Shown: positions 1 to 16,488 of the stretch, in pieces
Layout of the letters: each line of letters opens with the position of its first letter
Position numbering within the stretch: the stretch's first letter is position 1
Origin: Raphanus sativus
Lineage: Eukaryota > Streptophyta > Magnoliopsida > Brassicales > Brassicaceae
Assembly (NCBI RefSeq): GCF_000801105.2
Contig: NC_079512.1
Span: 31,699,848 to 31,763,847, forward strand
Direction of reading: 5' to 3'
DNA length: 64,000 bases
Made by a program: the position numbers and the translations under genes
Notes under the pieces: model-generated
What the model saw: only the letters and a program-made list of their open reading frames with translations
What the model was told of the DNA's origin: nothing
The model's database searches: none

Positions 1-356
1 CACGCCTTGAACCCCACCCCCCACATGTGATAGGGTTGTATTGTCTTCTTGCTTTGATTTTGAGAATTGAACCCTGTGCCGAAGAGTTTTCCACCTCAAC
101 CAACACCTGCCTTGTAAAGGTTCCTCATTGTCTCTACCCCCCCACTTTCCATACACAGTTCAGACTTATCAGCTGTCTCAAGTAAGAGAACAACTAAAAT
201 CTGAAACAAGCCCTGCAATATGAGTCTTCAGTGTTCCTCCTATTCGTCCCCACGATCCCATTTTCCTTGATGTTGTAGACCTTCACATATATATATGTCT
301 CTGAGGCAAGCTGGTGCGTTACAAGAACTGGGATCTTCGAGAAGAGACAATTTTAT
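1..356. other. Left-edge intergenic sequence
   Basis: No open frame or RNA gene was recognised. The segment is moderately AT-rich and runs up to the target site of the retroposon that follows. It could be 3' flank of a gene outside the window. Confidence 0.4.
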
Positions 357-369
357 TCTGCTTACTACT

Positions 370-408
<39 letters not shown>

Positions 409-1853
409 ATATATATATTTATTTATTTCAACCCGAAAACGGGAATTTTAGATCGGTTACAAGCCCAAATTGAACAAAAGCTCCTAAGTCAATGTATTAC
501 AAAGCTACTTTCGCCCACCCACTAAACCCGGCGCATTCCTGTAGCCTGATTTTAAAATTCCTAGGACCCAATTGCTGTTCTCGCTGAAAATGATGACCAT
601 GAAACCGTGAGGTTCTCCTAGTTGCCTAAGATGCCGGGAACTTCCATGACATTCTCAAAGTAGCTAGCTCTCAGGGATCTCTTTGGATTTATAACTTTCA
701 CCGTCAATGAACGCGCACAGACGAAACTAGAAGTAGGAATTAGAAGCCATACCAAGTGAAAAACGCTCCTAATTCACTGTGCAGTCTTCTAGAACGCCAA
801 CCACCAGGACAAGACATCAAAGATAGTCTCTAGACCAAGCGGAATCAAAAGACGGGCTCGGCCCAGTCGCAACTAGACGAAGCCGAAGACACTCCAAACC
901 TGCAAAAACGTTAGTGAAGCAACACCACCATGAGCTCAACAAACTCACGATGTCGGGATTTGCCGCCTCGACCGACCAAGCCACCGAAGGATGAGTAGAC
1001 TCCGCTGACAAACAGAGACGCTCGAGACCCTCGAAGGTCGCCTCTTCCGAGAACCGGGTAGAGGTAAGTTCTTGACGCTTAAAGCAGCAACCTGTGGCAA
1101 GGATGAAGCTTGAACAAATACAAACAGGAGTGAGACCAAGCACGAGCAAGTCGACACGCTCCGCTTGTCGACACCGAATAGACGGGAAAAGGGAGGAAGA
1201 TTGAGAAGAAGGCCGCAACATCGCCTTGGAAACGCCATGGACGACGCCTCCAACACCGCTCTGGAGCAGCACTTCACGCAAGACCACTGCGTGCTCCGAC
1301 ACACACCGACAACACGAGCTACAAACGTCTTCGAGTAAACGGACCTCCAAAGCTCTCAAATCGCAAGTACTACAGATCCCGCCTGACCTAGACGCCCAGG
1401 AAAGGACAGAAAACCGACACCACACGACCATCGCCTGTCGAGATCAAGACAGACCCGACGACGAGACTCCAACCCGCCTCCACGCGCTACTGGCCCTCCA
1501 AAGGTTAAAAGGACCCCTTGTACAGCCCTAAAAGCCGACTCCTCAGCCTGAGAACACACAGACTCCGCGCCGTCGCTCCAACCCTCGCAATCTACACCGG
1601 AGACGGAGCTCCTCACGTGCGAAGACGTCTCTGGCGAAACCCTTGGAACAGAACAGCAAGCAAAGCAAAGCAAGTGAAGGTCACAGGAGAGGAGCAAAGA
1701 GGAAAAAGAGAAGTTAAAGGAGAAGAGGGGGGGCTCCCGGCGTCGGACGGACGCTCACGCGCCACCGAAGAGCCGGAGCCGCTGAGATCTGCTTTTTGTT
1801 TTTGTCGAGAGAAAAAGATAGATGAGAGAGAAAGCGTCTGCTTACTACTAGTT
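357..1853 (-). mobile_element. Non-LTR retroposon (LINE-derived or retroposed transcript) with 17-bp TSD
   Basis: The 17-bp sequence tctgcttactactagtt occurs at 357-373 and again at 1837-1853, a direct repeat that reads as a target-site duplication. The inserted DNA (about 374-1836) has a run of 33 T at 372-404, which is a poly(A) tail if the element lies on the minus strand, preceded there by an AT-rich 3' end. These are the signatures of target-primed reverse transcription. The minus-strand 5' end (about 1500-1836) is CT- and GC-rich like a 5' UTR. Minus-strand open frames reach 204 codons (817-1431), but I recognise no endonuclease, reverse transcriptase or known protein. It could be a non-autonomous LINE derivative or a processed copy of a host RNA. 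No introns are apparent. The TSD copies are identical, so the insertion is fairly recent. Confidence 0.75.
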
Positions 1854-1856
1854 GCA

Positions 1857-3440
1857 TGATCCTTTCTTGATACCCTCCATGTTTCTGAAAATCTCAAGCT
1901 TCTCTAGAATGACAGACATGTGCACTGCTCAAGACTTCAGACTTAAGAGCTTATGCAAGTCCCACTGATGTGAAGTCCTTTTCATGATGTGGTTCTCAGG
2001 ATTTTGCATCAAGTGGCAACACAAGTTCTTGATCATGCTCTTCCCCTTCCTCGCCACAGCTAGCTTCTCCGCCATTGTGATCCACAAAGCATATCTCCTC
2101 TAGTGTCTTGAATCGGCAGTATGGTTTGATGACAAAGTATCAGCTCTGGTGGTCTTGGTGAAGATCATGAACTTGGATTTCTCAAATGGTTCTGCCCTGA
2201 ACTCGTCCTATTCGCAACATATCACACGTTCAGATCCTTCATTTCTCTGCAAGAGTAGAAGATACAATGGTTTCCAGCGGCAATAACAGTGATCACTTCT
2301 TCCACCATATGTAGCCGCTGATTCTTTTTGAAACGCACTAAACCCCATTTATCTGAACAATTTAACCAGATTGGCCTTTTGAGTACCTCGACCATTTCTC
2401 TTCTCATCTTGGTAACTACCAGTATCACCAAAGCATTAAGCTTGATCCTCTTTCTCTGCTTGTCAAGTTTGTACTTACTTGTGTTTCTTCATTCGTATTT
2501 CAAGCTTTTTCAACCAATCTCTTTACCTTCCTGCTTCAGCTTCTCTTGCTCCATAACTTCATCTATTTCTTTTCCTCATCATCTCATACTGTCCCAGCCT
2601 AGTTCCTTTCTTCTTTCTCTTTGTAATTTCAGCCTTATGTCAACCGAGATGACTGTTGTATATCCATCCTCCTCTACTTGACATTTGTCTTCATGTCCTA
2701 CTACTATCTCAGCATCATCTTTTACAATCAGCAATGCCATATTCCTCAGCCTCCTTGCTTCCTTCTAATCTCTCTTTCCATCTTTTATTTTTAACTTTTC
2801 TTTTCTTTCCCATGTGCAATTGGTCGAACAGCTAGTAGGCATAGTTCTAATGTTATGGTGAGAGCTTCCACAAACTCAAGATCGCTTGTTTGTATGGTCA
2901 ATAAAATCTACATTTGGCTTCTTCTTTTTAACTCTTTTTTATAATATATAGTAGAGTATTTCTTAGACCAGACTCCAAGATATCTCTTTGGTCATGGTTG
3001 CCCTAATAATAATCTCTGCTCTATTTTCTCTTTTCTAAAGAAAAAAAAGAAAAAAAAAACGAAAAAGAAAAACAAAACCCTCTTTTATTTTCACAGATAA
3101 GTTAGATATAAACGTTACTACAAAAACCAATTTCAACTCAACTTGTCAGTCTTGAGATAGATAACTTGTTCGGATTCTTGGCCCCTTCGAGAAGGTACAC
3201 ACACTCATCTTCCTCCTTTTAATGGCCGTAGATCTTTTCTTTTCTTTTTTTTTGTTGGCTTTTAAAGAATCTTTATTACTCTTCTTTTTGAGTAGAGAGT
3301 ACGTTTTTAAAAAAACCAGATCAGCTGTTTAATTGCGTGAAATAACTTGAGTTGGGTTGTGTAAAAGTTCGATCCTTTAAGGGATACTTGTAACTGGGGG
3401 CTACTCTCAGATTCTGGTTTAGACAAAGCTTATGCTTTCT
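1857..3440. other. Intergenic region upstream of JMJ14 with a possible decayed coding remnant
   Basis: Most of this stretch shows no supportable gene. The minus strand between about 2000 and 2700 has short coding-like blocks, for example a 69-codon frame at 2222-2431 containing PIWLNCSDKWGLVRFKK, but frames change and stops interrupt them. I could not assign a family. The poly-purine and poly-T tracts at 3040-3260 are simple sequence. From about 3360 the DNA becomes the 5' leader of the JMJ14-type gene. Confidence 0.35.
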
Positions 3441-3446
3441 GGGTTT

Positions 3447-3559
3447 CTAGGGTTTTGAGAAACGGCACTTGCATTTTCAAGTGAGGGTTTTGTTTTTTAA
3501 CAGATCTTCTTCTCTTTTGTTAGGTTGCTGGTATAAAGTTTCGGGCTTTGTTAACCCTA
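3447..3559 (+). promoter_or_regulatory. Telo-box-like motifs in the JMJ14 leader
   Basis: The sequence ctagggttt at 3447-3455 is the complement of a plant telo-box (AAACCCTAG), and a second related string, gttaaccctaac, lies at 3550-3559 just before the start codon. Telo-boxes are common near start sites of housekeeping and cell-cycle genes. A regulatory role here is inferred. Confidence 0.4.
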
Positions 3560-8306
<4,747 letters not shown>

Positions 8307-8821
8307 TGATGATGTCATGAGCAAGCAGGCACACACACTCTTTGAAGTTGATTGTGTCGTTGTTCCTTTGGTATGTGTTCAGGCGCCAGTCGTTCTGCTG
8401 TATTAGTAAAAGAGTATTCTAGAGAGGTCAACAAATGTAAACAAAAAGGGTTGTAGGTTTATTTAATGTACTCATGTACCATTGTTCCTCTATTTCATTT
8501 GCTTGTACCAGCTTTAATTGAAGAAAAAATGCTTCTAGTAGACCATTAAAACAAAGAAACAGATTGAAATTTGGTAACAACTGTATCATATTTATTGTCA
8601 AATGAAGAAATTTACCAGCCTGTGTTAAAAGAGTGTTCAAGTGGTAACCCACTGTGGATTTAGTGGAGGAACAAAGCACACATCTGAACTCAGAGCCTTT
8701 ATAGCCAATCATTCATTCACACAAGGAAGGTTTGGACTAAAATGATAACTTTGTTTTAAGTAGTTTGGCTTGAACATAAGCAAAGTGTAGGAATCTGAAA
8801 TCTGTACAAAGAGAAGAATCT
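8307..8821. other. 3' flanks between convergent JMJ14 and gamma-SNAP
   Basis: This is about 515 bp between two converging stop codons. No frame looks coding and it is probably shared 3' UTR sequence for both genes. Confidence 0.5.
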
Positions 8822-11281
8822 TCAAGTGAGATCATCCTCGTCGAGATCATCACCAGCATTCATCTGAACTGCAGTGACATCTCCTGTGGGTAGCTTTCTC
8901 GCCAACTTGATGATCTGCAACACAAATACTTCTACATTATTAGATTATCATTGTTTAATGAAAACTTTCTACACTCTTCTGGTATAACAATAGCCAGGAA
9001 ATGTAGATAATTTCAGAAAGGATTAGAGGATTAGGCAGATCGTTTCAATGAATTACCGCATGATCCAAATTGTTGACAGTGCTTGAACACGCCACTTTCT
9101 TGATTTCTTCGATGTCACCTTCATTATAGGCTGTGAGCAGTCTGCTAGCAGTTCGGTTCTGATCACTCTTCAGAAAAGCATCAATCCTACAGACAGACAA
9201 CAAGGAAAAGAATATCAGATACAGGAACTGGTATCACATTTCCAACTTTGACTAAACTGTCGTGTTTCTTGTTTGCTGTAACACACATGGTCCATATATT
9301 ACTACCGAGTGGCTGCATAAAGAGGGAAGAGTATATACTCACTGAGAACAATCGTTGTAGCATTTTTCAGCCTGCTTCAGGTCATGGCCATACAGATATA
9401 CAATGATTGCACTAAGATATGCCTGAAAATAAATAACAAAAACAGTTTAACTCAAACTAATCAGAGTGCAATGGAGTTGGAAAAAAAAAAGATGGAACCA
9501 GATCACCCTATACTCATCATACCTTACACTGGCTATTTGTGGCGTCACACTTGTCAGCTGCTACACCCAATCTTAAGAAAAAGGTTGCAGCATCTGCGAA
9601 CCTACAATTTTAAAATGTACGCAAATCAATTTCTCTATTAGATAAATGGGAAAACTTTTAGTCAAACAAACCGCTATTATCTGAATCATAGAATCATGTG
9701 CAATGAAACGTTAACCTGGGATGTATTTTTTGAGGTAAGCAAGAACTTACTTCTCGAGTTTTATGTAAACACTAGCACAAGCACGGTACAGATCAAAAGC
9801 CATCTGGTCCCTTCCATCTTCTTCAAGAATTTCACAAGCATCGGTGTACAGTTGGATGGCATCTTCAGGTTTGACTTCTTCCAAAGCACTGAGGAATAAA
9901 GTTATTGAGGATAAAAGAAAAGTAGAAAGCCCAGAAATACATCAAAGTCGTCAGATTCATATCACATATCACATACATCAAAGTCGTCAGATTCATAACA
10001 CAAATGATGACATCTAATGTCTTGATTATTAGAGACGTCAACATAAAAAATTACCGAGCAGCCTTTCCAAGAGCATCTGATGCGGGTTGTGCCCTTCCAC
10101 ACTCAACATACAGCTCAGACGCCTTTCTATAAAAATCAGCAACTTCGTTCCAGATACTTAGCTTCTGCGCTAGGGCAGCGGCAGACTCCATATGCTTTGC
10201 AGCATCCCAGGGACTAACTCATATCAAGGATAACACTAAATATGATGATCTATGTATACAACAAAAATAACTAGCAGCAGCATATAACAATAATCATCTG
10301 AAAGGGGGTAATTTAGGATACGAAGATTGCATCTCTTGTCCTTTGGAAGCTTTCTCGAGAGCCACTTTAGCTTTTTCATATTTGCTTGATGCCCTGAAGC
10401 CATTTGCTGTTGTTCATCGATAAAGAGTGCAAAAAACAATAACAAAATCAGTTCTCATTTCGTGATGACAGAATCTCAATGCTTATAATATCTATAGTCT
10501 CCAAATCTTCTATAGATTAGCTTTTCGGGATAAAAGCAAAAAAATACAAAAAGAAATCTAAAACATAGAATCTGTCAATAGAGGAAAACCAGAAACAAGA
10601 TAACCAAACCTGCTTGCTCATACAACTCAGTAGCACCTCTCCAGTCAGCACTCCACCTAGTAAGCGTGAGTTTTGTCCTGTGAGAATATATATAACCAAA
10701 GATGCTTAGAAGGATGGGTTTAATAGCAGAAGGAGACCATTCAATATATTTTTTTTTTTGGAACGGGAAAACAAAACATAACAATTCTAAAAGGAAAGAC
10801 GACGTTCCATATCAAATCATTTCATCCAAAATGATATCTCAATCCTTGTTAAACTGGGAAGACTATATAACATTGCATTCTCATTAACAACTTTTAAAGA
10901 CAAGGACATTTCGAATTTGCAGGGCAGCTCCAAACTAACTCTCAAAGGGCACATTTTTTATTTGTACATCCGACAAATAAAAAGCTATTCTTAAACTTAA
11001 AGCAATTTCAGCGTAATTAATCTGTTCCGACACGAGATCCTAAAAACACCTTGATGGAGTCATAATTAAGAACGGATCACGAGAAGTTTATCCGATCACA
11101 GTTACAAAAGAAAATACACCAACACAAAATCATCTCGATTAACCACCAAAAATGCCCTAAAACCCAGTTCGAATTCCCGTTTACTTAGCATCGATGGATC
11201 ATTAACATAAATGATGGAGAGAAGAAGAAAAGCATACATCTTGTCGGCTTTGGACATCATCTTTTCAGGATCCGAAGACAT
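8822..11281 (-). CDS. GSNAP: Gamma-SNAP (soluble NSF attachment protein)
   Basis: A cytosolic TPR-like adaptor that recruits the NSF ATPase to SNARE complexes during vesicle fusion. The start ATG is at 11281 and gives MSSDPEKMMSKADKM. Successive minus-strand exons with clean GT-AG junctions encode TKLTLTRWSADWRGATELYE, the ANGFRASSKYEKAKVALEKA block (10320-10410), the PWDAAKHMESAAALAQKL block (10056-10212), ALEEVKPEDAIQLYTDACEI (about 9765-9890), FADAATFFLRLGVAADKC, AYLSAIIVYLYGHDLKQAEK and IDAFLKSDQNRTASRLL. The final exon ends GDDLDEDDLT with the stop at 8822. Nine exons give about 290 residues, the normal gamma-SNAP length. It is the syntenic match of At4g20410. An intron carries a 24-bp tandem duplication (9937-9960 and 9973-9996). 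No disruption was seen. Confidence 0.9.
9937..9996. repeat. 24-bp direct duplication in a gamma-SNAP intron
   Basis: The string beginning atacatcaaagtcgtc occurs at 9937-9960 and 9973-9996 with a 12-bp spacer. There is no poly(A), so it looks like ordinary replication slippage. Confidence 0.8.
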
Positions 11282-11289
11282 GATGACTT

Positions 11290-11829
11290 CGCCTCAATCT
11301 CAGTAAACGTCCCTCCCTGCGATTTAGCTAACTCAGAGATCGACTCTCCAATTCTACAATCGCCGCTCCCACTCTCTCAGATCAAAGGTTGTTTCTTTAG
11401 CCAAAAATATCTTCTATTTTTAGTCATAAATAAATAATTAGACTTTATCTTCCAGATTTTTTCTTTTTAATTTTTTTTTTTACATCAAGCAAACAAAAAA
11501 AAAACAATGTTTACATTACACACCACTTCTGGACTTATGTTCTGTGTGAGATTCTAATTTAGTAGATTAGATGAAAAGTAACAAACTTTGTCAATAAAAA
11601 TGTAAACTTTTATACCAAAATCAAACTTGCATTCTTCATCAAAACTCTCATGACAGTAAGCAAAGGCATGACTCTGAATATTTAGGTAACAAGTAGAATT
11701 ATCTATCTCCTAACTCATCCCTAACTTTCAGTTTCCACTCCTATAAATTACAACACACCATTTCACTCCAACACACCATCCACATTCATCTTCCACTCTC
11801 TGATCAAATAGTCCATTACCACAGCTACA
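11290..11829 (+). promoter_or_regulatory. Intergenic promoter region, gamma-SNAP / TAP-like gene, with TATA box
   Basis: The genes diverge here, so both promoters fall in about 540 bp. A good TATA box, ctataaatta, sits at 11741-11750, about 80 bp before the TAP-like ATG, followed by a CA-rich leader. No TATA box is obvious for gamma-SNAP, as is usual for a housekeeping gene. Confidence 0.6.
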
Positions 11830-12258
11830 ATGTCAATCTCAAGCCTCTCTCTCTGCTTAATCTTTCTCACCTTCCTCACCACCCCACTTGTCCTCTCCTC
11901 TCGCACCCCCAAAATGGCTGTAGCAGCATCACCTTCGATAGAGAAGAATCTTCAGAAAACACATATACATCCTCCTGCACTGCCTGTTTCCGAGGTTGAT
12001 TCGTCTCCTTCCATGGCCAAGATTGATGCTGAGCCAGCACCGAACACGGCCATATCCGGTTTCTTCAGGCATAAGTTCCCATTCCACCAAGGCTGGCCTT
12101 TCCACAAGCATGGTCCTTTCCCAACCGCCAAGCCTGCAAACCCTTCTGTTACTACTACAACACCTGCTACTGCTACTGGAGCTGGAGCTGAGAAAGAGGA
12201 GTCTGAGAAGGTGCCTTCTTCTCCAAGCAATGGTAACAGAGATGGTGGCAACGCTTGA
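11830..12258 (+). CDS. Small secreted protein, tapetum-specific TAP35/TAP44-like
   Basis: A single-exon 142-residue protein. Residues 1-23 form a hydrophobic signal peptide (MSISSLSLCLIFLTFLTTPL, then VLSS), so the product should be secreted. The mature part is low complexity: a His/Phe/Pro-rich stretch (FFRHKFPFHQGWPFHKHGPF, about residues 77-96) followed by a Thr/Ala/Ser tail. Position between gamma-SNAP and the subtilase matches At4g20420, remembered as a TAP35/TAP44 family member; the original TAP35/TAP44 genes were tapetum-expressed. Molecular function is unknown. A TATA box lies at 11741. Family assignment rests mainly on synteny and composition. Confidence 0.75.
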   Translation: MSISSLSLCLIFLTFLTTPLVLSSRTPKMAVAASPSIEKNLQKTHIHPPALPVSEVDSSPSMAKIDAEPAPNTAISGFFRHKFPFHQGWPFHKHGPFPTAKPANPSVTTTTPATATGAGAEKEESEKVPSSPSNGNRDGGNA

Positions 12259-12410
12259 AGATGAATGAATACATTTAAAGCTTATTAATAGTTTTACATA
12301 TTGTGTCAAATAAAAAATGTACCATGTACTATCATATAAATGCTATGTGACATTTTATTTTTACATGGATAAATGAAATGAATACAATTTTAAATCTTAT
12401 CTACCCAAGT

Positions 12411-15400
12411 TCATCTTATTTTCACCATGACAGAGACAGGAATATGAACAATGTGTCCCATGTTTCCAAATAGCTTGATTGTCCCAAAGCTTGCTATAGA
12501 GCTGTTCTTCTTTGCCTTGAGCGTTACGCTAAGTAGCTTTGTCTCTCCACTGGCTATAGAGAATTGAGTAGGAGACGCCTTCATCAAAACACCAAAAGGA
12601 GGGACCAAACCGACACTGTATGTCTCGTTTCCAGCGATGTTTTTCATTAGTCTCTGTACCGTCCGCGTGTTGTTAAGCCTTGAGACTGTGATGGACGGTA
12701 AGTTGAGGTCAGAACCGGTGATCGTTGCATTGCTAAGGAGACAGTTCTTGCCTGTGTAGTTGAATACTGCTGGAGCTGATCCGTTGATCCCACAAAGAAA
12801 TGACATATAGTCTTCAAAACCTGCATATAGTGAGAGAGAACTGTTAGAAGAATGGTTTACATGGTTATATAAAAATGTGAAACACAACTCACTGGTATCA
12901 AAGATTAGGCCAGGATCCAAAGCTGCGGTTGCATTCACAAAGCCATTCCCCATGTCAAATGGTGTTGCAGGAGTCATGCTTTGATCAGGATTAGCATAAG
13001 CACGCTGAGCCATTATCTCCTCTCCTTTATTGTCAAACAGAATAGAGGTTGTTGAAAGTGCAGATGCAATGGCTGCTGGACTAAACTTTCTGAACTTCTG
13101 TTTGATCAATGCAGCAACACCAGCTACATGAGGAGCAGCCATGCTAGTACCAGACATCATCGCAAAACTCTCTCCTAATCAGACCAAAAAGAACACAATA
13201 CCATTAACTTCATGTTACATAATGTCATGTTTTTTGGAGATATATCTATATACCTTCAAACTCAGTGGAATCTGTGGCAGCGGAACTCCAAGCGCCCCAA
13301 ATGGAGTTTCCGGGAGCTACAAGATTGGGTTTCAAAATGTCAGCGTCGTTAAGAGAGCTGTCTTGTGGATCAGGTCCTCTTGCTGAGTAGTACATAATCT
13401 TGGGAGCTCTGTCACTGAAGTTAGCCTTTTGTCCACCTGTAATGGCTGCAACTCCCCCAAATCTAACAATCTCCTTGGTGGTTCCATCTCTTTCAAGAGT
13501 TGAGTTATAGTACTTGAGCAAAACCTACGAAAACATATCGTCTCATCTCGGCTATTCCAGAAGGAAGCATCAAGTAAGTGGTTATGTATGTTTCTAAGTT
13601 ATATCCTCACCTTGGAATCTTCAGGAGATGGAATTATAATGCCAGGCATATCCATTGGTGTAGGATTGATCTGAAAATTAAGAACATATGGGTCCATGTA
13701 GAACACAACACCCTTCGCAGACAGATTCTTGGAAACAGCTAAAGCTTGTTTAATAGTGGAAAGCCCCAGCACAAAACGGATAGAGTAGCTACATATCAGG
13801 AGATTCCCACAGACAAGTTCCTTATCAAAGCTGTCATAGTCTTGGCATTCACTTGCGTACATGTCTTTGTCTACAGCAGAGCTTTTGTTCTTCAATGCAT
13901 CAACAGCAGAGATCAATGTGAACATCTTCCCTTCATCTGTAGGAACTAAAAGAAGCAAACAAAAACATAAATTCAAAAAAGCTAAAGCCATTTTACAAAC
14001 TAAGATGATGGTTTTTTTCTAAAGACTTACGCGCAAGTCCAACGCCTGGAATGGTTACATTGTTGCCTAAGGTTATTGAGTTAGAGTAAACTCTATCGTG
14101 AGTAGCAGCACCAACTGTGAAAATCCAGGGGCTGAAGGAGGACATGCTCTTAGGAGAAGGACCTGTGTTTCCTGCAGCTTGCACTACGAATATACCTGCT
14201 TTAACAGCTGATAGCATAGCCATGTCTAGTGGGTTAAAGAAGGTGGCAACACCAGGAGGACGGCGATTAGGTGTGATGGATAGACTTAATATGTCAACTC
14301 CATCTTGAGCTGCCTAATAAAATTCATTAAACCGTCTAAAAAGTGTCATTGAAAGATACATACATTCTTGCAGTCAAGTGAAATGAAATGAAAAAAGTAA
14401 AAATGGTTTACCTGGTCTATAGCAGCAACAACATCTGCAGCAAATCCGCCAAAACTCTTGTATAATGCCTTGTAAACAGAAATGCTAGTACATACCAAAC
14501 ACTCACATAATCAGTACTCTCAATGCAATATGAATGATAAAAGATGTGTCCATATATACTTACTGTGCACGAGGAGCGATTCCACTAGCACTTCCAAAGT
14601 TATGGCCTGAAACTACAGCTGAGACCCCATGGTTACCAGCAGCAATAGAAGCTGTGTGCCTGTTTATGATCAAGACAACATTCTTTAGTTGCAGTATTAT
14701 GTGGAAAAGATGCTAAATGGTTACTCACGTGCCATGGCCATCACCATCAAAAGGGGAAGCATAGTCCTCAGATGAGTTGAATATCCCTCTAGTAATAGCT
14801 GACTGAGCAAAATGGCGAGCTCCAACAAGCTTTCTGTTACATGATCCTGATGGAAAGTCCGGGGTGACTTCGCAAACACCTGAGAAGTGATTAGGTATGG
14901 GATACTGACGCTGAGAAGCGTCAGTGCCATTGAAGCTAGGGTGAGTTGGGTCAATGCCAGTGTCGATAAAACCAATAACAATTCCTTCTCCAGCAGTTTC
15001 ATATCCACCTTCTTTGACCCATGCACCTTTTGGTAGTCCCATGAACTGAGGTGTGTAAGTTGTAGCTGTCCTAACGGAGAAATCCAGCACTATGTTTGCT
15101 ACTTCACTTCTCCTTGAAAGCTTCTCTGCCTTTTAGAGAGAACAAAAAAAGAACTTTGCATTTTAGATTCTTCTTCTTTTGGTGTAATAGAAGCTCAGAG
15201 TAGATATGGTGTGATCAATATTATATATACCTGTTGTGAGCTGACAAACACAGCAAAGCCATTGATGAGATAATGGAAGCTATAAAGCTTTATATACTTC
15301 TCTCCCTTCAGTGCATCTCTCAGCAAAGAGTCATGAGCTTGGGCAATTGATGATCTCCTTGATCTCCAGTAACGTGACTTTGACATGTTTCTATAACCAG

Positions 15401-15861
15401 AGAACCAAAATCAATACCAACAAGATTCTACAAAACAATAGAGTGAGCCTTTCATACATCAAAAGTATGATAGTTAAGAGAATCATACATACAATGCATG
15501 TACCTAAAAAAGTGAGAAATTTTTCTAATTCAGAGATTGATTCATTAAGCCAAAACCTGAATTCTCAAGATTCCGTAGCAAAATTCAATTACCTTGGTTG
15601 GAGTTTTGGTGTAGTAAACGTTGAAGTGTCACCATGTCTGGATCGTTGGTGATTTTTATCTCTGACTCTCCTCACTGCTTCTTGTTGTTGGAAAAGATGA
15701 AGAGTAGGAGCTTGTCTCATAGTAACAATGTAAACAGACGTAGTAGAGTTTATATCAGAATCCCCATTGTCTTGTGCCAAGGTGTTGGACAAAAGACCAA
15801 CACAGAAGAGAAGAAACACTCCAGAATTCACCATCAGAACTCTCCTCATTATGTCACGCAC
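12411..15861 (-). CDS. SBT2.2: Subtilisin-like serine protease, SBT2 subfamily
   Basis: A secreted plant subtilase. Ten minus-strand coding exons join in frame to 859 residues: 15593-15861, 15231-15390, 14729-15129, 14564-14659, 14412-14484, 14031-14313, 13611-13945, 13254-13524, 12893-13174 and 12411-12820. The signal peptide is encoded in exon 1 (RVLMVNSGVFLLFCVGLL), followed by an I9 propeptide (SVYIVTMRQAP to SFHYLINGFAVFVSSQQ). The catalytic triad is complete: Asp in GFIDTGIDPTHPSF, His in GDGHGTHTAS (split across an intron) and Ser in MSGTSMAAPHVAG. The oxyanion Asn is in VQAAGNTGPSP. A PA-like insert lies between (13611-13945), and a fibronectin-like C-terminus ends at HIVHIPVSVMVKIR. 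Position matches At4g20430. The last intron (12821-12892) is 72 nt, divisible by three and free of stops, so retention would add 24 residues. The first of several in-frame ATGs is uncertain (15861 or 15849). Confidence 0.9.
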
Positions 15862-16249
15862 TTACTGTAATAAAAGCCACCACGAAACCCACCAATTGCT
15901 TAAGTAAGAAAAGAAAGAGAGAAAGCTGCAGAATAAGAGCTCATGAAGTAAACATGGTGGATAAGTGGAGTTTGCAGAAAAAGAAGTTGCCTTTTATTTG
16001 TTTTTCCGTGTTGGGGAAGGTGAAAGGAGTAGTGTGCTTATTATTATATTTATATAGACACTAATAAGATTTGGATATTTTGTAGCAGAAAGAAAAGCCC
16101 AAAACTCACGAGATCCTGAAAGCTTTTCTTTCTTGGATTCTGTGAGCATTTTTTGAACGTTTTAACTACATATTTACACGGTCCCATAAGGAGAGGACGA
16201 GCACAGTGTTATTGAAAACAAACACAGTTTCGCAAAATTTAGCTGTTGT

Positions 16250-16298
16250 AACTTGTCGGCTTGATTTTACCGTATAAAAAAAAAACTTGTCGGCTTGG
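16250..16298 (+). repeat. Micro-insertion with poly(A) flanked by 14-bp direct repeats
   Basis: aacttgtcggcttg occurs at 16250-16263 and 16284-16297. Between them lies about 20 bp ending in a run of A. The arrangement copies a miniature retroposon insertion. Confidence 0.6.
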
Positions 16299-16450
16299 AT
16301 TTTTCTTTCTTCTTTTTTCGTTTTTTTAAACTTTAACCAAGTATCAAAATTTTACAGATTTCACTGAAGTTTTAAAAGAAAACAAAGGTAATAATAAAAT
16401 AAAGTTTTTATTTATTAGAACAGTTAAATAACCTTGTAAGAATCCACTAA

Positions 16451-16488
16451 AAACAAATAGTGTTTGACCAAAAAAAAACAAATAGTGT
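16451..16488 (+). repeat. Micro-insertion ttgacc-poly(A) flanked by 13-bp direct repeats
   Basis: aaacaaatagtgt is at 16451-16463 and 16476-16488. The insert is ttgacc plus a poly(A) run, nearly the same insert as at 62340-62355. Confidence 0.65.

Noticed and set aside
372..404. Poly(T) tract as a transcription terminator
   Set aside because: It abuts a target-site duplication and is better explained as the retroposon tail.
817..1697. Several overlapping frames of 100-200 codons
   Set aside because: They lie inside the retroposon, disagree in frame and strand, and match nothing I recognise; not listed as genes.
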